NCBI GenBank assembly: GCA_026705605.1 | Contig: JAPPAK010000007.1 | Location: forward strand, 248,001-312,000 | Length of the DNA stretch: 64,000 nucleotides | Direction: 5' to 3' | Source: Chloroflexota bacterium | GTDB taxonomy: Bacteria; Chloroflexota; Dehalococcoidia; Tepidiformales; Tepidiformaceae | Shown: in pieces, positions 33,045 through 41,852 of the stretch | How the letters are laid out: each line of letters opens with the position of its first letter | How positions within the stretch are numbered: position 1 is the stretch's first letter | Position numbers and translations under genes: made by a program | Notes under the pieces: model-generated | The model's database searches: none | Told to the model about the DNA's origin: nothing | Seen by the model: only the letters and a program-made list of their open reading frames with translations

Positions 33045-35639
33045 CTACCGAACGACCGCCAGCGAGCCGCGCTCGGGGTCCTTGGTGACCTCGATGCGGC
33101 GGCCGAAGCTCTCGCGCAGCTCTTCGATGTGCGTAACGAGGAGGATGAGGCGGAACTCGGCGCTGATGGCGTTGATCGCGGCCACGAGGCGGTCACGGCC
33201 TTCCTCGTCCTGGGTGCCGAAACCCTCGTCGATGATGAGCGTCGGGAGGGAGGCGCCGGAGCGCATCGCGAGGAGCCGCGAGAGGGCGATACGCAGGGCG
33301 AAGTCGACGCGGAACTTCTCGCCGCCGCTGTACATCTCGTAGTCGCGGGTGCCGAGGTCGTCGCTGATGTTGATGTCGAGGGTCTCGACGGGCTTGCCGG
33401 AGGCGCTCTCGCGCTGGGTGCGGAGGGAGACCTGGGTGCGGCCGCGGCCCTCGGTTAGCTGGTCGAGGAGGCCGTTGGTGATGCGTTCGAGTTCGGGCAG
33501 GGACTGCTCGATGAGCATGGCCTGGACGCCGTCGCGGCCGAACGCCTTCGCGAGGTCTTCGTGGAGCTGGGCGGCATCGCGTGCGGCGGCGAGGCGGTCC
33601 TTCGCCTCCTCGACGCGCGCAGCCAGCTCCTGGAGGGCGTCGCGGCGCTCCTCGAGGCGGCCGTGCTCCTTATCGAGGGTGGTGAGGCGGTCGCGGCACT
33701 CCGCGACGGCGTCTTCCACGGCAGCGAGGCGGGCGGAAACGTCCTGGGAGGCGTCCAGCTCGGCGCGAGCCTCGGCGAGGGCCTCCCGGGCCTCGGTACG
33801 CTCCTGGTTCTCGCGGCGCAGCTCGTCGCGGGCCTCCGCGATGCGGTCGCCGAGGCCCTCCGCGCGTGCCTTCGCCTCGGTGAGCGCGTTGTAGTCCGGC
33901 TCGGCGGCCTGGAGCGCGGCGACCCGCTGGCGGGCGCCGGCGTGGCGCTCCCGGTCGTAGCCGAGTGCGCCGAGCTGTTCGCAAGCGGCGGAGCGGCGTT
34001 CGCGCGCTTCGGGGGCGAATGCGTCCGTCTCGACGGTCTGGGTGAGGGCGGCGAGCTGGGCGGCGAGGTCGGGGATGGCGCTCTCGGCGTTTCCCGCTTC
34101 GGTCAGGCGTCCGGCCAGCGCCTGCGCGCATGAGCGGACGCGGTCGTCGAGTGCGGTACGTTCCCGCTGGAGGTCGGCGGCCCGCTGCTGGTGTTGCCCT
34201 GCGGCAGCCATCGACTCGTCGACGGCGTCCTGCGCCTTCTTGTACCGGTCGCCGAGCTGGCGGCGCTCCTGCCGGTACTGCTCGACCGTGGCATGCAGCT
34301 CCTCCGGGCTGAGGGGCTTGCGACAGACGGGGCAGAGGGGTTTGCCCTCGGCCTCGGCGAGGGTCGCCTCGCGATCCTTGAGGTCCTGGGCGCGAGCCTT
34401 GTAGCCCCCGGCCTCGTGGGAACGCTCGGCCTGCAGGCGCTGGGCCTCGGTGGCCGCGTCCCGTTCGCCCTGGATGTCGGCGTCGAGCTGGGTGAGGCGC
34501 GCGCGTTCTCGAACCAGCCCGGATTCCTCCTCGCGGAGGGCGGGCAGCGTCGCGACGAGCGCGAGCGCTCGTTCGTGCTGCTCGGAGAGGCCGTCGATAG
34601 TCGTCTGCAGGCCCCTGCGCTCTTGGGCGATCTCGCTGTCGGCAGTGGCGATGGCGTCCTCGAGGCCGCGGGCCTCGGAAGCGAGGTCCGCGAAGGTGCG
34701 CTCCTCGTCGCGCGCCTGCTGGAGTTGGCCGTAGGCCTCCTCGATCCGGGGGGCGTGCGCGAGCGTCTCCCGGACCGTCTCCAGGTCGCGGTCGAGTCCG
34801 GCGATGGCTTCGGTGCGGCGCCCTACGGCCTGGTCGCGCGAGGCGAGCCGGTCCCCGGCGTCCGCGACCGCGCGCTCGCGGCGCTGGTACTCCGCGGCGG
34901 CGACGCGTAGCTCCTCGGCCTCGGTCTCCTCGGCTTCGAGGCGGAGGCGAACGTCCTTGCGTTCGCACGCGACGGCTTCGAGCTTCTCCCCGATTGCCGG
35001 CGCCTCCGCCAATCGCTCTTCGTCGCCGCCGATGAGGCGTTCTTCGATGGCGGCGTCCGCCTCGGCGGTGCGGCGGCGGTCATTGGCATGGCCGGAAAGC
35101 TCCTCGTAGCGGTCGAGGCCGAGCACCTTACGGAGCACCTCTTTGCGCTTCGAAGGGGTTTGCGTGGTGAACTCGTTCGAGCGGCCCTGGACGAGGAAGA
35201 CGCTGTTGATGAAGGTCTGGTGGTCCATGTGGACGCGACGGTTCAGCTCAGTCTGGGTCTCGCGGGAAGTTCCGCCAGTGATGGGCCGGAGGCCGCCCTG
35301 GCTATCGACCTGGAAGAATTCGACCGAGCCGACACCGGCGCGGATGCGCTTTCCCGTATTGTCCCGCCGTTCTCGTGTGCGCTTACGGATGACGCAGTAG
35401 GAGTCGCCATCGACCTCGAAGACGAGCTCGACGCGCATGTCGTCGGCGCCGTGACGGATGCGGTCGTCCTCGACGCGGCCGCGGGCCTCGCCCCAGAGGG
35501 CCCAGGTGATGGCATCGAGCAGGGCGGACTTGCCGTCGCCGTTCTTGCCGGCGAGGGTGGCGAGGTGGAGGGGGGAGAAGTCGAGCTCGCAGTCACGATA
35601 GGAGAGGAAGTTACGGAGGCGCAGGCGGCGGGGGATCAC
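33045..35639 (-). CDS. sbcC: SbcC/Rad50-like SMC ATPase
   Basis: This is an 864-residue DNA-repair ATPase that works with Mre11/SbcD nucleases on DNA ends and hairpins. The N-terminal Walker A is GKNGDGKSALLDAI. Two long coiled coils flank a zinc hook LCPVCRKPLSPEE (about residue 435). The C-terminal half has the ABC signature YEMYSGGEKFRVDFALRIALS and Walker B LPTLIIDEGFGTQDEEG. It begins with GTG at 35639, overlapping the TGA of the upstream phosphoesterase (GTGA), so the complex is translationally coupled. An in-frame extension upstream is arginine-rich and is only the neighbouring gene read in another frame. Confidence 0.93.
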   Translation of the reverse strand: MIPRRLRLRNFLSYRDCELDFSPLHLATLAGKNGDGKSALLDAITWALWGEARGRVEDDRIRHGADDMRVELVFEVDGDSYCVIRKRTRERRDNTGKRIRAGVGSVEFFQVDSQGGLRPITGGTSRETQTELNRRVHMDHQTFINSVFLVQGRSNEFTTQTPSKRKEVLRKVLGLDRYEELSGHANDRRRTAEADAAIEERLIGGDEERLAEAPAIGEKLEAVACERKDVRLRLEAEETEAEELRVAAAEYQRRERAVADAGDRLASRDQAVGRRTEAIAGLDRDLETVRETLAHAPRIEEAYGQLQQARDEERTFADLASEARGLEDAIATADSEIAQERRGLQTTIDGLSEQHERALALVATLPALREEESGLVRERARLTQLDADIQGERDAATEAQRLQAERSHEAGGYKARAQDLKDREATLAEAEGKPLCPVCRKPLSPEELHATVEQYRQERRQLGDRYKKAQDAVDESMAAAGQHQQRAADLQRERTALDDRVRSCAQALAGRLTEAGNAESAIPDLAAQLAALTQTVETDAFAPEARERRSAACEQLGALGYDRERHAGARQRVAALQAAEPDYNALTEAKARAEGLGDRIAEARDELRRENQERTEAREALAEARAELDASQDVSARLAAVEDAVAECRDRLTTLDKEHGRLEERRDALQELAARVEEAKDRLAAARDAAQLHEDLAKAFGRDGVQAMLIEQSLPELERITNGLLDQLTEGRGRTQVSLRTQRESASGKPVETLDINISDDLGTRDYEMYSGGEKFRVDFALRIALSRLLAMRSGASLPTLIIDEGFGTQDEEGRDRLVAAINAISAEFRLILLVTHIEELRESFGRRIEVTKDPERGSLAVVR

Positions 35640-36403
35640 GGCGAGGTCTCCGCGGGATCGAGGCTGTGGGCGTGCCAGCGCACGCCCGAGGCGTCGAGGT
35701 CGACGACGACGGCGACGCCGTAGCCGACATCGCCGAGGGAGGCGGGCGAGCCGGAGTAGACGGCGGTGGCGCCGGCATGGCTGACGTCGCTGTGGACGTC
35801 CCAGTGGCCGAGGGCGATGTACTCCCACTGGGCGCTCGCGGCGAGGTGGTCCGGCGTGATGCGCAGGGAGCGCTCCAGCTGGGCGTCCTCGGCGACGGAG
35901 TGGCCGTGGGCGATAGCGACGTTCCAGGCGCGCTCCTCGCGTCGGGGCGGGGGTTCGGCGAGGGGGCGTTCAAGCACATCGACGGTGATGGCGCGCCCCC
36001 AGACGGTCAGGTCGAGGTCGGGAAAGTCGAGGAACTCGCCCTCGGGGTTGCGGACGAGGCGGAGGCGGGGCGCGAGCCCTTCGAGGTCGTGGCGCTCGTG
36101 GGGGCCGTGGCGTCCGATGGGGTCGTGGTTGCCGGGGAGGAGGACGGTCCGGCCGGGGAAGCGGTTGATCTGGTCGGCGGCGAAGGCGATCACCTCGGGG
36201 CCGATGCGGGCATGGTCGAAGAAGTCGCCGGCGATGAGGAGGAGGTCGGCCTCGGAGCCGCGGGCGAGGTCGATGACGGCCTCGAAGCCGGCTTCGAGGC
36301 GGCGACTGCGGGGCTCCTCGCGTCCGCGCGGACTGGCCGAGTAGGCGCCGAGGTGGACGTCGGAGGTATGCACCAGCCGGAGGGGACGGGGTTCAGACGC
36401 CAA
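35636..36403 (-). CDS. Mre11/SbcD-like metallophosphoesterase, second copy
   Basis: This roughly 255-residue calcineurin-like phosphoesterase is coupled to sbcC. Metal motifs in order are VHTSDVHLG, LLIAGDFFDHARIG, LLPGNHDPIG, AIAHGHSV and YIALGHWDVH. The last motif reads GHWD where Mre11 nucleases usually have GHxH, so one ligand may be changed or supplied by the later histidine. There is no capping/Rad50-binding extension comparable to the neighbour's. The most likely start is TTG at 36403 behind GAGGAG, overlapping the end of the upstream phosphoesterase; GTG at 36373 would also retain the whole domain. Confidence 0.82.
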   Translation of the reverse strand: MASEPRPLRLVHTSDVHLGAYSASPRGREEPRSRRLEAGFEAVIDLARGSEADLLLIAGDFFDHARIGPEVIAFAADQINRFPGRTVLLPGNHDPIGRHGPHERHDLEGLAPRLRLVRNPEGEFLDFPDLDLTVWGRAITVDVLERPLAEPPPRREERAWNVAIAHGHSVAEDAQLERSLRITPDHLAASAQWEYIALGHWDVHSDVSHAGATAVYSGSPASLGDVGYGVAVVVDLDASGVRWHAHSLDPAETSP

Positions 36404-37685
36404 CGGCTTCGGTCTCCTCGATGATCTCGGCGGCAGCGGCGAGCAGGCGTTCGCGGCGCTCGTCCGCAACCTCGCGCAACTTCAGGTATGTGTCCAGTGT
36501 CTCGATGGGGGAGGAAGCGTCGGGCTGGATGTTGGGCGGCAGAGGCGAGCGGTTCTCGTCGGGCAGGACGGTGCGAATGCCGGCGATGACGTGAGCGCCG
36601 GCAAGGGCGCTTCGCGCTTCGGAAAGCCTTAGCAGGGCTTCCTGGTCACGATCGAGGTGCACTTCGACCTTCACGATGGCGTCGGTGACGTCTTGCTTGC
36701 CGATGGCGGCCAGCACTTCCTCGTTCGGGTCGGCATCGCGGGGGTTCACGGCGATGGTGATGAAGCGGCGGCTGGGCGCCTTGACGAGGCGGGGGGCGCC
36801 GCTGCCCGTGAGGCGTTCGCCACGGGGCCTGGAGGTGTCGAACTCGAGGGTCATGAAGCCTTTGGCCGTGCGGGCGTCGCCGAAGTCGACTTCCTGGAGT
36901 GCGCCGGAGTACCAGCAGGGCGGGTGGGTGTTGAGTTGCATGGCGTTGTGGTGGTGGCCTAGCGCGACATAATCGAACTTGTCCATGTGGAGGGCGCTGA
37001 GGGGGACGCGGGGGACCGTGCCGCTCTGCATCCAGTACTCACTGCCCTTGTTCTCGGCGACGAGCTGGTCGCTGAGTGGGAGGTGGCAGGTGAGGATGGC
37101 GGGTATGTCGGGGTCGATCTGCTCACCCTGGGCGACGACGAGGTCGGAGATGGCGCGTTCGATGAGCTTGTAGAGCTGCTCGATGGAGGCGCTCTCCGCT
37201 TCCTCGCTGCTGGCGAGCAGCTGGGAGACCTGCGGCCAGGGGACGAACGCGACCTGCAGCGGCCCGGCACGCGTCTCGATGACCTGCGGAACGTGCCCCT
37301 CGCGCTGGAACCAGCCGGCATCGCCGACGGTGACGTTGGGAACGTCGAGGGTGCGGAAGATCTCGAGGGCGTGGGCGCGGGACTCGGCGTTGGGCAGATC
37401 GTGGTTCCCGACCAGCAGGAAGGTAGCGATGCCAGCCTCGCTGAGGCGGCGGATGCGCCTGGCGAACTCGCGCTGGTGCGTCTGGCTGGGTTCGCGGGCC
37501 TTGTAGGCGTCGCCGGCGAAGATTACGGCGTCGACGTGCTCCTCGACGGCGTAGTCGACGAGGAAGTCGAAGGCGTCGAGGAAGTCCTGCATGCGGGACG
37601 ACCACGGCTTCCCGGGAAGGGGCCGTCCGTAGAGCTCGACGCCGATGTGGAGATCAGCGAAATGGAGTACGCGCATCAGCTTCAT
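36393..37685 (-). CDS. Mre11/SbcD-like exonuclease
   Basis: This 430-residue nuclease is likely the main partner of the SbcC ATPase. Phosphoesterase motifs are VLHFADLHIG at the start, IFAGDAYKAREPSQTH, LLVGNHDLPN, LTCHLPLSDQ and YVALGHHHNAMQL, which has the full GHxH. After residue about 290 a capping domain and helical tail follow, as in SbcD/Mre11. The GDAYK form of motif II differs from the usual GDxFD and marks a subfamily. The start is ATG at 37685 or the ATG 9 bases later. It heads the three-gene nuclease operon on the minus strand. Confidence 0.88.
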   Translation of the reverse strand: MKLMRVLHFADLHIGVELYGRPLPGKPWSSRMQDFLDAFDFLVDYAVEEHVDAVIFAGDAYKAREPSQTHQREFARRIRRLSEAGIATFLLVGNHDLPNAESRAHALEIFRTLDVPNVTVGDAGWFQREGHVPQVIETRAGPLQVAFVPWPQVSQLLASSEEAESASIEQLYKLIERAISDLVVAQGEQIDPDIPAILTCHLPLSDQLVAENKGSEYWMQSGTVPRVPLSALHMDKFDYVALGHHHNAMQLNTHPPCWYSGALQEVDFGDARTAKGFMTLEFDTSRPRGERLTGSGAPRLVKAPSRRFITIAVNPRDADPNEEVLAAIGKQDVTDAIVKVEVHLDRDQEALLRLSEARSALAGAHVIAGIRTVLPDENRSPLPPNIQPDASSPIETLDTYLKLREVADERRERLLAAAAEIIEETEAVGV

Positions 37686-37767
37686 ACATCGTACGCTGCC
37701 TGACTGCTGCGGGAGGGCGATCCTGGGGCCTGAGGGGCGTATCTTTCACCGCTCGGGAGGGGTTACG

Positions 37768-38604
37768 TTGCTCGAAGCGCTGCGACTGGATGGACCGCCG
37801 CGACGGGTTGCCATCGTCACCGGGGGGAGCCGGGGGCTGGGACGGGAGATGGCGCGCTCGCTGATGCTGGCGGGCGCGGAGGTGTGCATCGCCTCGCGGA
37901 CACCGGCGCAGCTCGAAGCCACAGCGGCGTTCCTGGCCGAACAGAGTGGGCGGGAGCCACTCACGGTCGCGACGGACATCACGTCGAGCGCGGAGTGCGA
38001 TCGGCTCATCGAGGCAACGGTGGAGCGCTTCGGGCGACTCGACATCATGGTCAACAACGCCGGCATCGGCGACTCGCCGGGGCGGGGGAAGGCGGTGTGG
38101 GAGATCGAGGATGAGGACTGGTTAGGAGGGATCGCCGTGAACCTGAACGGGACGTTCTACTGCACGCGGGCAGCGCTGCGGCACATGCGGCCCCAGGGGA
38201 GCGGCGCCATCCTCAACATCGCGAGCGGCATGGGCATGCGGGCGACGCCGCAGAGCCCGACGTACGCGGCGGCCAAGGCGGGGGTCATCAACTTCACGCA
38301 GACGGTGGCGAGCGCAGTCGCGCGTGACGGCATCCGCGTGAACTGCATCACGCCGGGGCTGGTCGAACAGCGCCCGACCGAGACCGAGGAGGAGGCGGAA
38401 GCGATCCGCAAGCGGGGGAGCTACATCACGGCTCGGAGGCTGGGGCAGGCGTGGGAGCTGGGGCCGCTGGCGCTGTTCCTGTGCAGTGATGCGTCGAGCT
38501 ATGTGACGGGCGCGAACTACCCGATCGACGGCGGCGGGCTGGCGGGCGGCATCGCGCCGACGGGTCACGCGCCGGATGAGGTGGAGGCGCGGACCGATGG
38601 CTGA
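37768..38604 (+). CDS. Short-chain dehydrogenase/reductase (SDR)
   Basis: This is a 278-residue classical SDR oxidoreductase. The NAD(P) motif is VTGGSRGLG, the NNAG motif is MVNNAGIGDS, and the active site is SGMGMRATPQSPTYAAAKAG with the YxxxK pair. The residue after the second strand (ASRTPAQLE) carries an arginine, favouring NADP(H). I chose TTG at 37768 because GGGAGGGG lies just upstream; the in-frame stretch before it is poor. The stop overlaps the second SDR by 8 bases, so the pair may act in one pathway. Substrate unknown. Confidence 0.88.
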   Translation: MLEALRLDGPPRRVAIVTGGSRGLGREMARSLMLAGAEVCIASRTPAQLEATAAFLAEQSGREPLTVATDITSSAECDRLIEATVERFGRLDIMVNNAGIGDSPGRGKAVWEIEDEDWLGGIAVNLNGTFYCTRAALRHMRPQGSGAILNIASGMGMRATPQSPTYAAAKAGVINFTQTVASAVARDGIRVNCITPGLVEQRPTETEEEAEAIRKRGSYITARRLGQAWELGPLALFLCSDASSYVTGANYPIDGGGLAGGIAPTGHAPDEVEARTDG

Positions 38605-39382
38605 CTGGGAGCGGCAGGAGGGGTACGACCTCAGCGGGAAGCGGGCGCTCGTCGTGGGGTTCGCGAACCCGGCGGGACGCACGATCACGGAGGCGCTGGC
38701 GGAGGCGGGGGCGGACGTGGCGGTGGCCTCGGCAACGATGGACGGGGACGAGGTGATGGCGGCCAAGCGCGCGAGCCGAGCGGTGGCGAACCTCGGGCGG
38801 GAGACGTTCAGCCAGGGCTGGGACGTGACACTCCCGACGAACGTGCGGGTGGGGCTGCGGCAGCTGGTGAAGGAGTTCGGGACGCCCTCGGTGCTGGTCT
38901 ACAACGCCGACTTGCCGCTGGCGAAGCCGATCGACAAGACAGGCGACGCGGAGTTCGCGAACGTGCAGGCGGTGAACCTGAGCGGCGCGTTCTACGCGGC
39001 GCGAGCGTGGGTGCGGGAGCTGGGGGAGGGGGAGACGGGGCGTCTCATCTTCGTGAACAGCATCTTTGGGGAGCGGGGGGTGAACAACCTGAGCGCCTAC
39101 GCAGCGGCGAAGGCGGGCGTGTTCGGGCTGGCGGCGTCGCTGAGCCAGGAGCTGGCGCCGGCGGTGACGGTGAACAGCATCGCGACGGGGTGGATGGAGT
39201 GGACGGCCGGCCGCGGCGGCGACGACCCCGGCGACAACCTGCTTCTGCGCTTCATCCCGATGCGCAGCTTCGGCGGCGCCGAGAACCTGGGGCCGCTGGC
39301 TGTGCTGCTGGCGTCGGACGCGGCGGGGTTTCTGAGCGGGCAGGTGTTCCGCATCGACGGGGGCGTCTCCGCCCACCTGTAG
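38597..39382 (+). CDS. Short-chain dehydrogenase/reductase (SDR), divergent
   Basis: This 261-residue SDR is coupled to the one before it. The nucleotide-binding loop reads VVGFANPAGRTI, lacking the usual TGxxxGxG, which is reminiscent of divergent or enoyl-reductase-type SDRs. The catalytic region SIFGERGVNNLSAYAAAKAG keeps Tyr and Lys. The NAG motif is replaced by VYNADLPLA. Two unlike SDRs with overlapping frames suggest a heteromeric enzyme or two sequential steps. ATG at 38597. Confidence 0.84.
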   Translation: MADWERQEGYDLSGKRALVVGFANPAGRTITEALAEAGADVAVASATMDGDEVMAAKRASRAVANLGRETFSQGWDVTLPTNVRVGLRQLVKEFGTPSVLVYNADLPLAKPIDKTGDAEFANVQAVNLSGAFYAARAWVRELGEGETGRLIFVNSIFGERGVNNLSAYAAAKAGVFGLAASLSQELAPAVTVNSIATGWMEWTAGRGGDDPGDNLLLRFIPMRSFGGAENLGPLAVLLASDAAGFLSGQVFRIDGGVSAHL

Positions 39383-39393
39383 GCGCGGGCCGG

Positions 39394-39804
39394 CTACTCC
39401 GGCGTGAGCCCGAGAACGAGGTCGCGCAGGGTGACCAGGCCCCGGGGCGTCCCGTCGTCGTCGACCACGAGGGCACGGGAGACGCCAAACCGCACCAGGA
39501 GTCGCACGGCGTAGCGCGCCAGCATGCCCGAGCGAACCGTCAATGCCGGCTTCGTCATGATTTCGTAGACGTTGACGCGATCAGGGGCGCGATCGCGGGT
39601 GATCACCTCTCGCGCCAGATCGCTCACCGTAACGACGCCCAGCTCGTCGTTGTCGTCGCGCCGGTTGACCACGAGCGAGCTGATCTGCAGCTGCTTCATC
39701 GTGGCCATGGCCTCGGCCGCCGTCGCCAGCCCATCGATGGTGTGAACCTCCGGCCCCATGAGGTCGGATACGCGTATCACCCTGTCGTCGCCCTGTTCGT
39801 TCAT
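39394..39804 (-). CDS. Tandem CBS-domain protein
   Basis: This 136-residue protein consists almost wholly of two CBS motifs, which form a Bateman module binding adenine nucleotides. The first is VSDLMGPEVHTIDG to VVTVSDLAREVI and the second is VYEIMTKPALTVRSG to LVTLRDLVLG. Its ATG overlaps the stop of the PII-like gene (ATGA). As last gene of the DUF1538-DUF1538-PII-CBS unit it likely gives energy-state sensing to the transporter-like proteins. Confidence 0.88.
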   Translation of the reverse strand: MNEQGDDRVIRVSDLMGPEVHTIDGLATAAEAMATMKQLQISSLVVNRRDDNDELGVVTVSDLAREVITRDRAPDRVNVYEIMTKPALTVRSGMLARYAVRLLVRFGVSRALVVDDDGTPRGLVTLRDLVLGLTPE

Positions 39805-40151
39805 AGATCGCCTTCCAACTCCTCCATGAGCCTCGGTAGCTGGGTCGAGAGGCCCACGGCGTCCTCGATCGTGATCTGAAAGGCGACGCCGGCGCCGCTC
39901 TCCTGGTCCATGCCACCGGCCTCCGCGATGCGCTCGAGGATGTCCCGTGCCCGCGGCTCGGCCACGAGGAACAGGACCACGTCGCGCCTCGCCGTCAGGT
40001 CCAGGCCGAGAAAGGTCTTTCTGGGCTTCAGCCCCTCGCCGCGCACGCTGCTGATGATGGTGTCGCCCGTGGCGCCACCAGCGCGCGCGGCTTCGATGAT
40101 GTGGTCCGTCTTCTCGTCGCTTACGAGGGCGACGACCAGGGCCATCTTCAT
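39801..40151 (-). CDS. PII-like (GlnB-related) signalling protein
   Basis: This 116-residue protein has the ferredoxin-like fold pattern of PII: MALVVALVSDEKTDHIIEAA, then a Gly-rich ATGDTIISSVRGEG, then DVVLFLVAEPRARDILERI and FQITIEDAVGL. The T-loop tyrosine used for uridylylation is absent, so it is a nucleotide-binding PII-like protein rather than classic GlnB. It overlaps the DUF1538 stop and the CBS start by 4 bases each. By analogy to other PII-like proteins next to transporters, it probably gates or regulates the DUF1538 membrane proteins. Confidence 0.8.
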   Translation of the reverse strand: MKMALVVALVSDEKTDHIIEAARAGGATGDTIISSVRGEGLKPRKTFLGLDLTARRDVVLFLVAEPRARDILERIAEAGGMDQESGAGVAFQITIEDAVGLSTQLPRLMEELEGDL

Positions 40152-40942
40152 GGCTTTGCCTCCTGGCGGTCGCTCCGCCTGCGCCAGCGTTCCAGCCCAT
40201 CGGCGACGATGGCGTAGCCTAGCACCGAGATGATGGGAAAGACACTCGCGAAGGCGATGAGCCCGAACCCGTCTATGAGCGGGCTGCGGCCGGGGACGTT
40301 GGCGGCCAGGCCCAGCCCCAGCGCCGCCACCACGGGGACCGTGACGGTCGAGGTGGTGACGCCGCCGCTGTCGTAGGCGAGCGGGATGATGGTGCGGCTG
40401 CTCAGGAACGTCTGGATGATGACGACGACGTAGGCGACGACGATGTACCAGGGCAGGGGCGTGCCCGTCACGATCCGGAAGCACCCCAGCGACACTCCGA
40501 TGGCCACGCCCACGGCCACGGCGATGCGCAGGCCCCAGGCGTTCACCGCGCCACCAGAGACCTCTTTGGCCTTGAGCGCGACGGCGATGAGGGACGGCTC
40601 GGCCACCGTGGTCGCAAAGCCGATGGCGGCGGCGAAGAGATACACCACCCAGTAGTCCTGCCAGCGCACGGCGCCTGCCAGCGCTCCCGCTCCCGCGCCT
40701 GCCTTCTCGGTGAGCTGTTGCGCCATCGTCTCGCCGATCGGGAAGAGGGCCTGCTCGAGCCCGATGAGGAACAGCGCCAGCCCCAGCAGCACCATGACCG
40801 ACCCGGTGGCGATGCCCCTGATGTTGGGCAGCCGGCTCCGGAGCACCACCACCTGGAACACGACGAGGATGACAACGATGGGAGTCACGTCCCGGAGGGT
40901 CGAAAGCAGGGTGTCGCCAACATCCGCCAGGAAGTCCAGCAT
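40148..40942 (-). CDS. DUF1538 membrane protein, second subunit
   Basis: This 264-residue integral membrane protein has about 7-8 hydrophobic segments. Family marks are FQVVVLRSRLPN near the start, GFATTVAEPSLIAVA and [22 protein letters not shown] near the end. Paired DUF1538 genes in Halomonas (UmpAB) have, as I recall, been reported as a two-component Na+/K+:H+ antiporter; this is from memory and the function here is inference. The ATG at 40942 overlaps the upstream DUF1538 stop. The stop overlaps the PII-like gene. Confidence 0.86.
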   Translation of the reverse strand: MLDFLADVGDTLLSTLRDVTPIVVILVVFQVVVLRSRLPNIRGIATGSVMVLLGLALFLIGLEQALFPIGETMAQQLTEKAGAGAGALAGAVRWQDYWVVYLFAAAIGFATTVAEPSLIAVALKAKEVSGGAVNAWGLRIAVAVGVAIGVSLGCFRIVTGTPLPWYIVVAYVVVIIQTFLSSRTIIPLAYDSGGVTTSTVTVPVVAALGLGLAANVPGRSPLIDGFGLIAFASVFPIISVLGYAIVADGLERWRRRSDRQEAKP

Positions 40943-41676
40943 CACACCACCATCCCGTAGCCCAACACGCCGATCATGGGCGTGAGGCTGGCGAAGGCGA
41001 TCAGCCCGAAGCCATCAAGCATCGGGTTACGGCCGCGGATGGTGGAGGCGAGGCCCACGCCCAGCGCGGTGATGAGGGGCACGGTGATCGTGCTGGTCGT
41101 CACGCCGCCGGAGTCGTAGGCCACGCCCACGATCTCATCGGGCGCGAACAGAGTCATGGCCATGACCAGCACGTAGCCGCTGATGATGAAGAGGTGGATG
41201 GGCCACCCTTTGAGGATGCGCAGCACGCCCAGGACGATGGCGATGCCGACGGCGACGGCGACCACAAGGCGAACTTCGAGGGCATAGCGGTCCTGGGCAG
41301 CCTGGCTCTCGCCGATGAACTGCGCATCCGCGGCCACCTGCGCGCCCTCGGCCGCCACGGCAATCAGGGCCGGTTCGGCCACGGTGGTGCCGAAACCGAG
41401 ACAGAACCCCAGGGCCAGCAGGGCGGTCGCGCTTCCCTTGCGCGCCATCCCCTGGGCCAGCGCCTCGCCCAGCGGGAACAGGCCGCTTTCCAGGCCCTGG
41501 ACGAACAGGGCCAGCCCCAGGACGACGCACACGAGCCCGACGATGACGTTGGCGATGTCGGGAAAGGGCTGCTGCAGCACCACGACCTGGAAGAAGATGA
41601 CAACGGCGAAGATGGGAGCCAGATCTCGAAGCGCGCCCAGAATCCGCTTCGCCATGGCCAACGCGAATCGCGGCAA
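40942..41676 (-). CDS. DUF1538 membrane protein, first subunit
   Basis: This DUF1538 paralogue has the same pattern as its neighbour: [28 protein letters not shown] and [22 protein letters not shown], with about 7 membrane helices. The two proteins probably form a heteromer. I chose TTG at 41676 because GAGGAG sits 6 bases upstream; an in-frame GTG at 41703 and ATG at 41655 are alternatives. It heads the minus-strand operon and faces the CoA-transferase gene across a 176-base divergent region that must hold both promoters. Confidence 0.86.
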   Translation of the reverse strand: MPRFALAMAKRILGALRDLAPIFAVVIFFQVVVLQQPFPDIANVIVGLVCVVLGLALFVQGLESGLFPLGEALAQGMARKGSATALLALGFCLGFGTTVAEPALIAVAAEGAQVAADAQFIGESQAAQDRYALEVRLVVAVAVGIAIVLGVLRILKGWPIHLFIISGYVLVMAMTLFAPDEIVGVAYDSGGVTTSTITVPLITALGVGLASTIRGRNPMLDGFGLIAFASLTPMIGVLGYGMVV

Positions 41677-41852
41677 ACCATGCTCCTCGCGCGTGTGCTG
41701 CACCGGGTTCGATAGGCCTGCGCGGCGCGGCTACACCGTACGAAGCTGCGCAGAGCGGGTCAACGAATACTCGGTGTTCGGCGGACGGCACGAGACGACA
41801 GAAAGGGCGCCGCCCTCGCGCACTGGGGGATCGCTCCGTACGATTTCGCGCG

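Noticed and set aside
37645..37767. N-terminal extension of the first SDR
   Set aside because: The stretch runs through the divergent promoter region and lacks SDR similarity; TTG at 37768 has a strong ribosome site right before the Rossmann fold.
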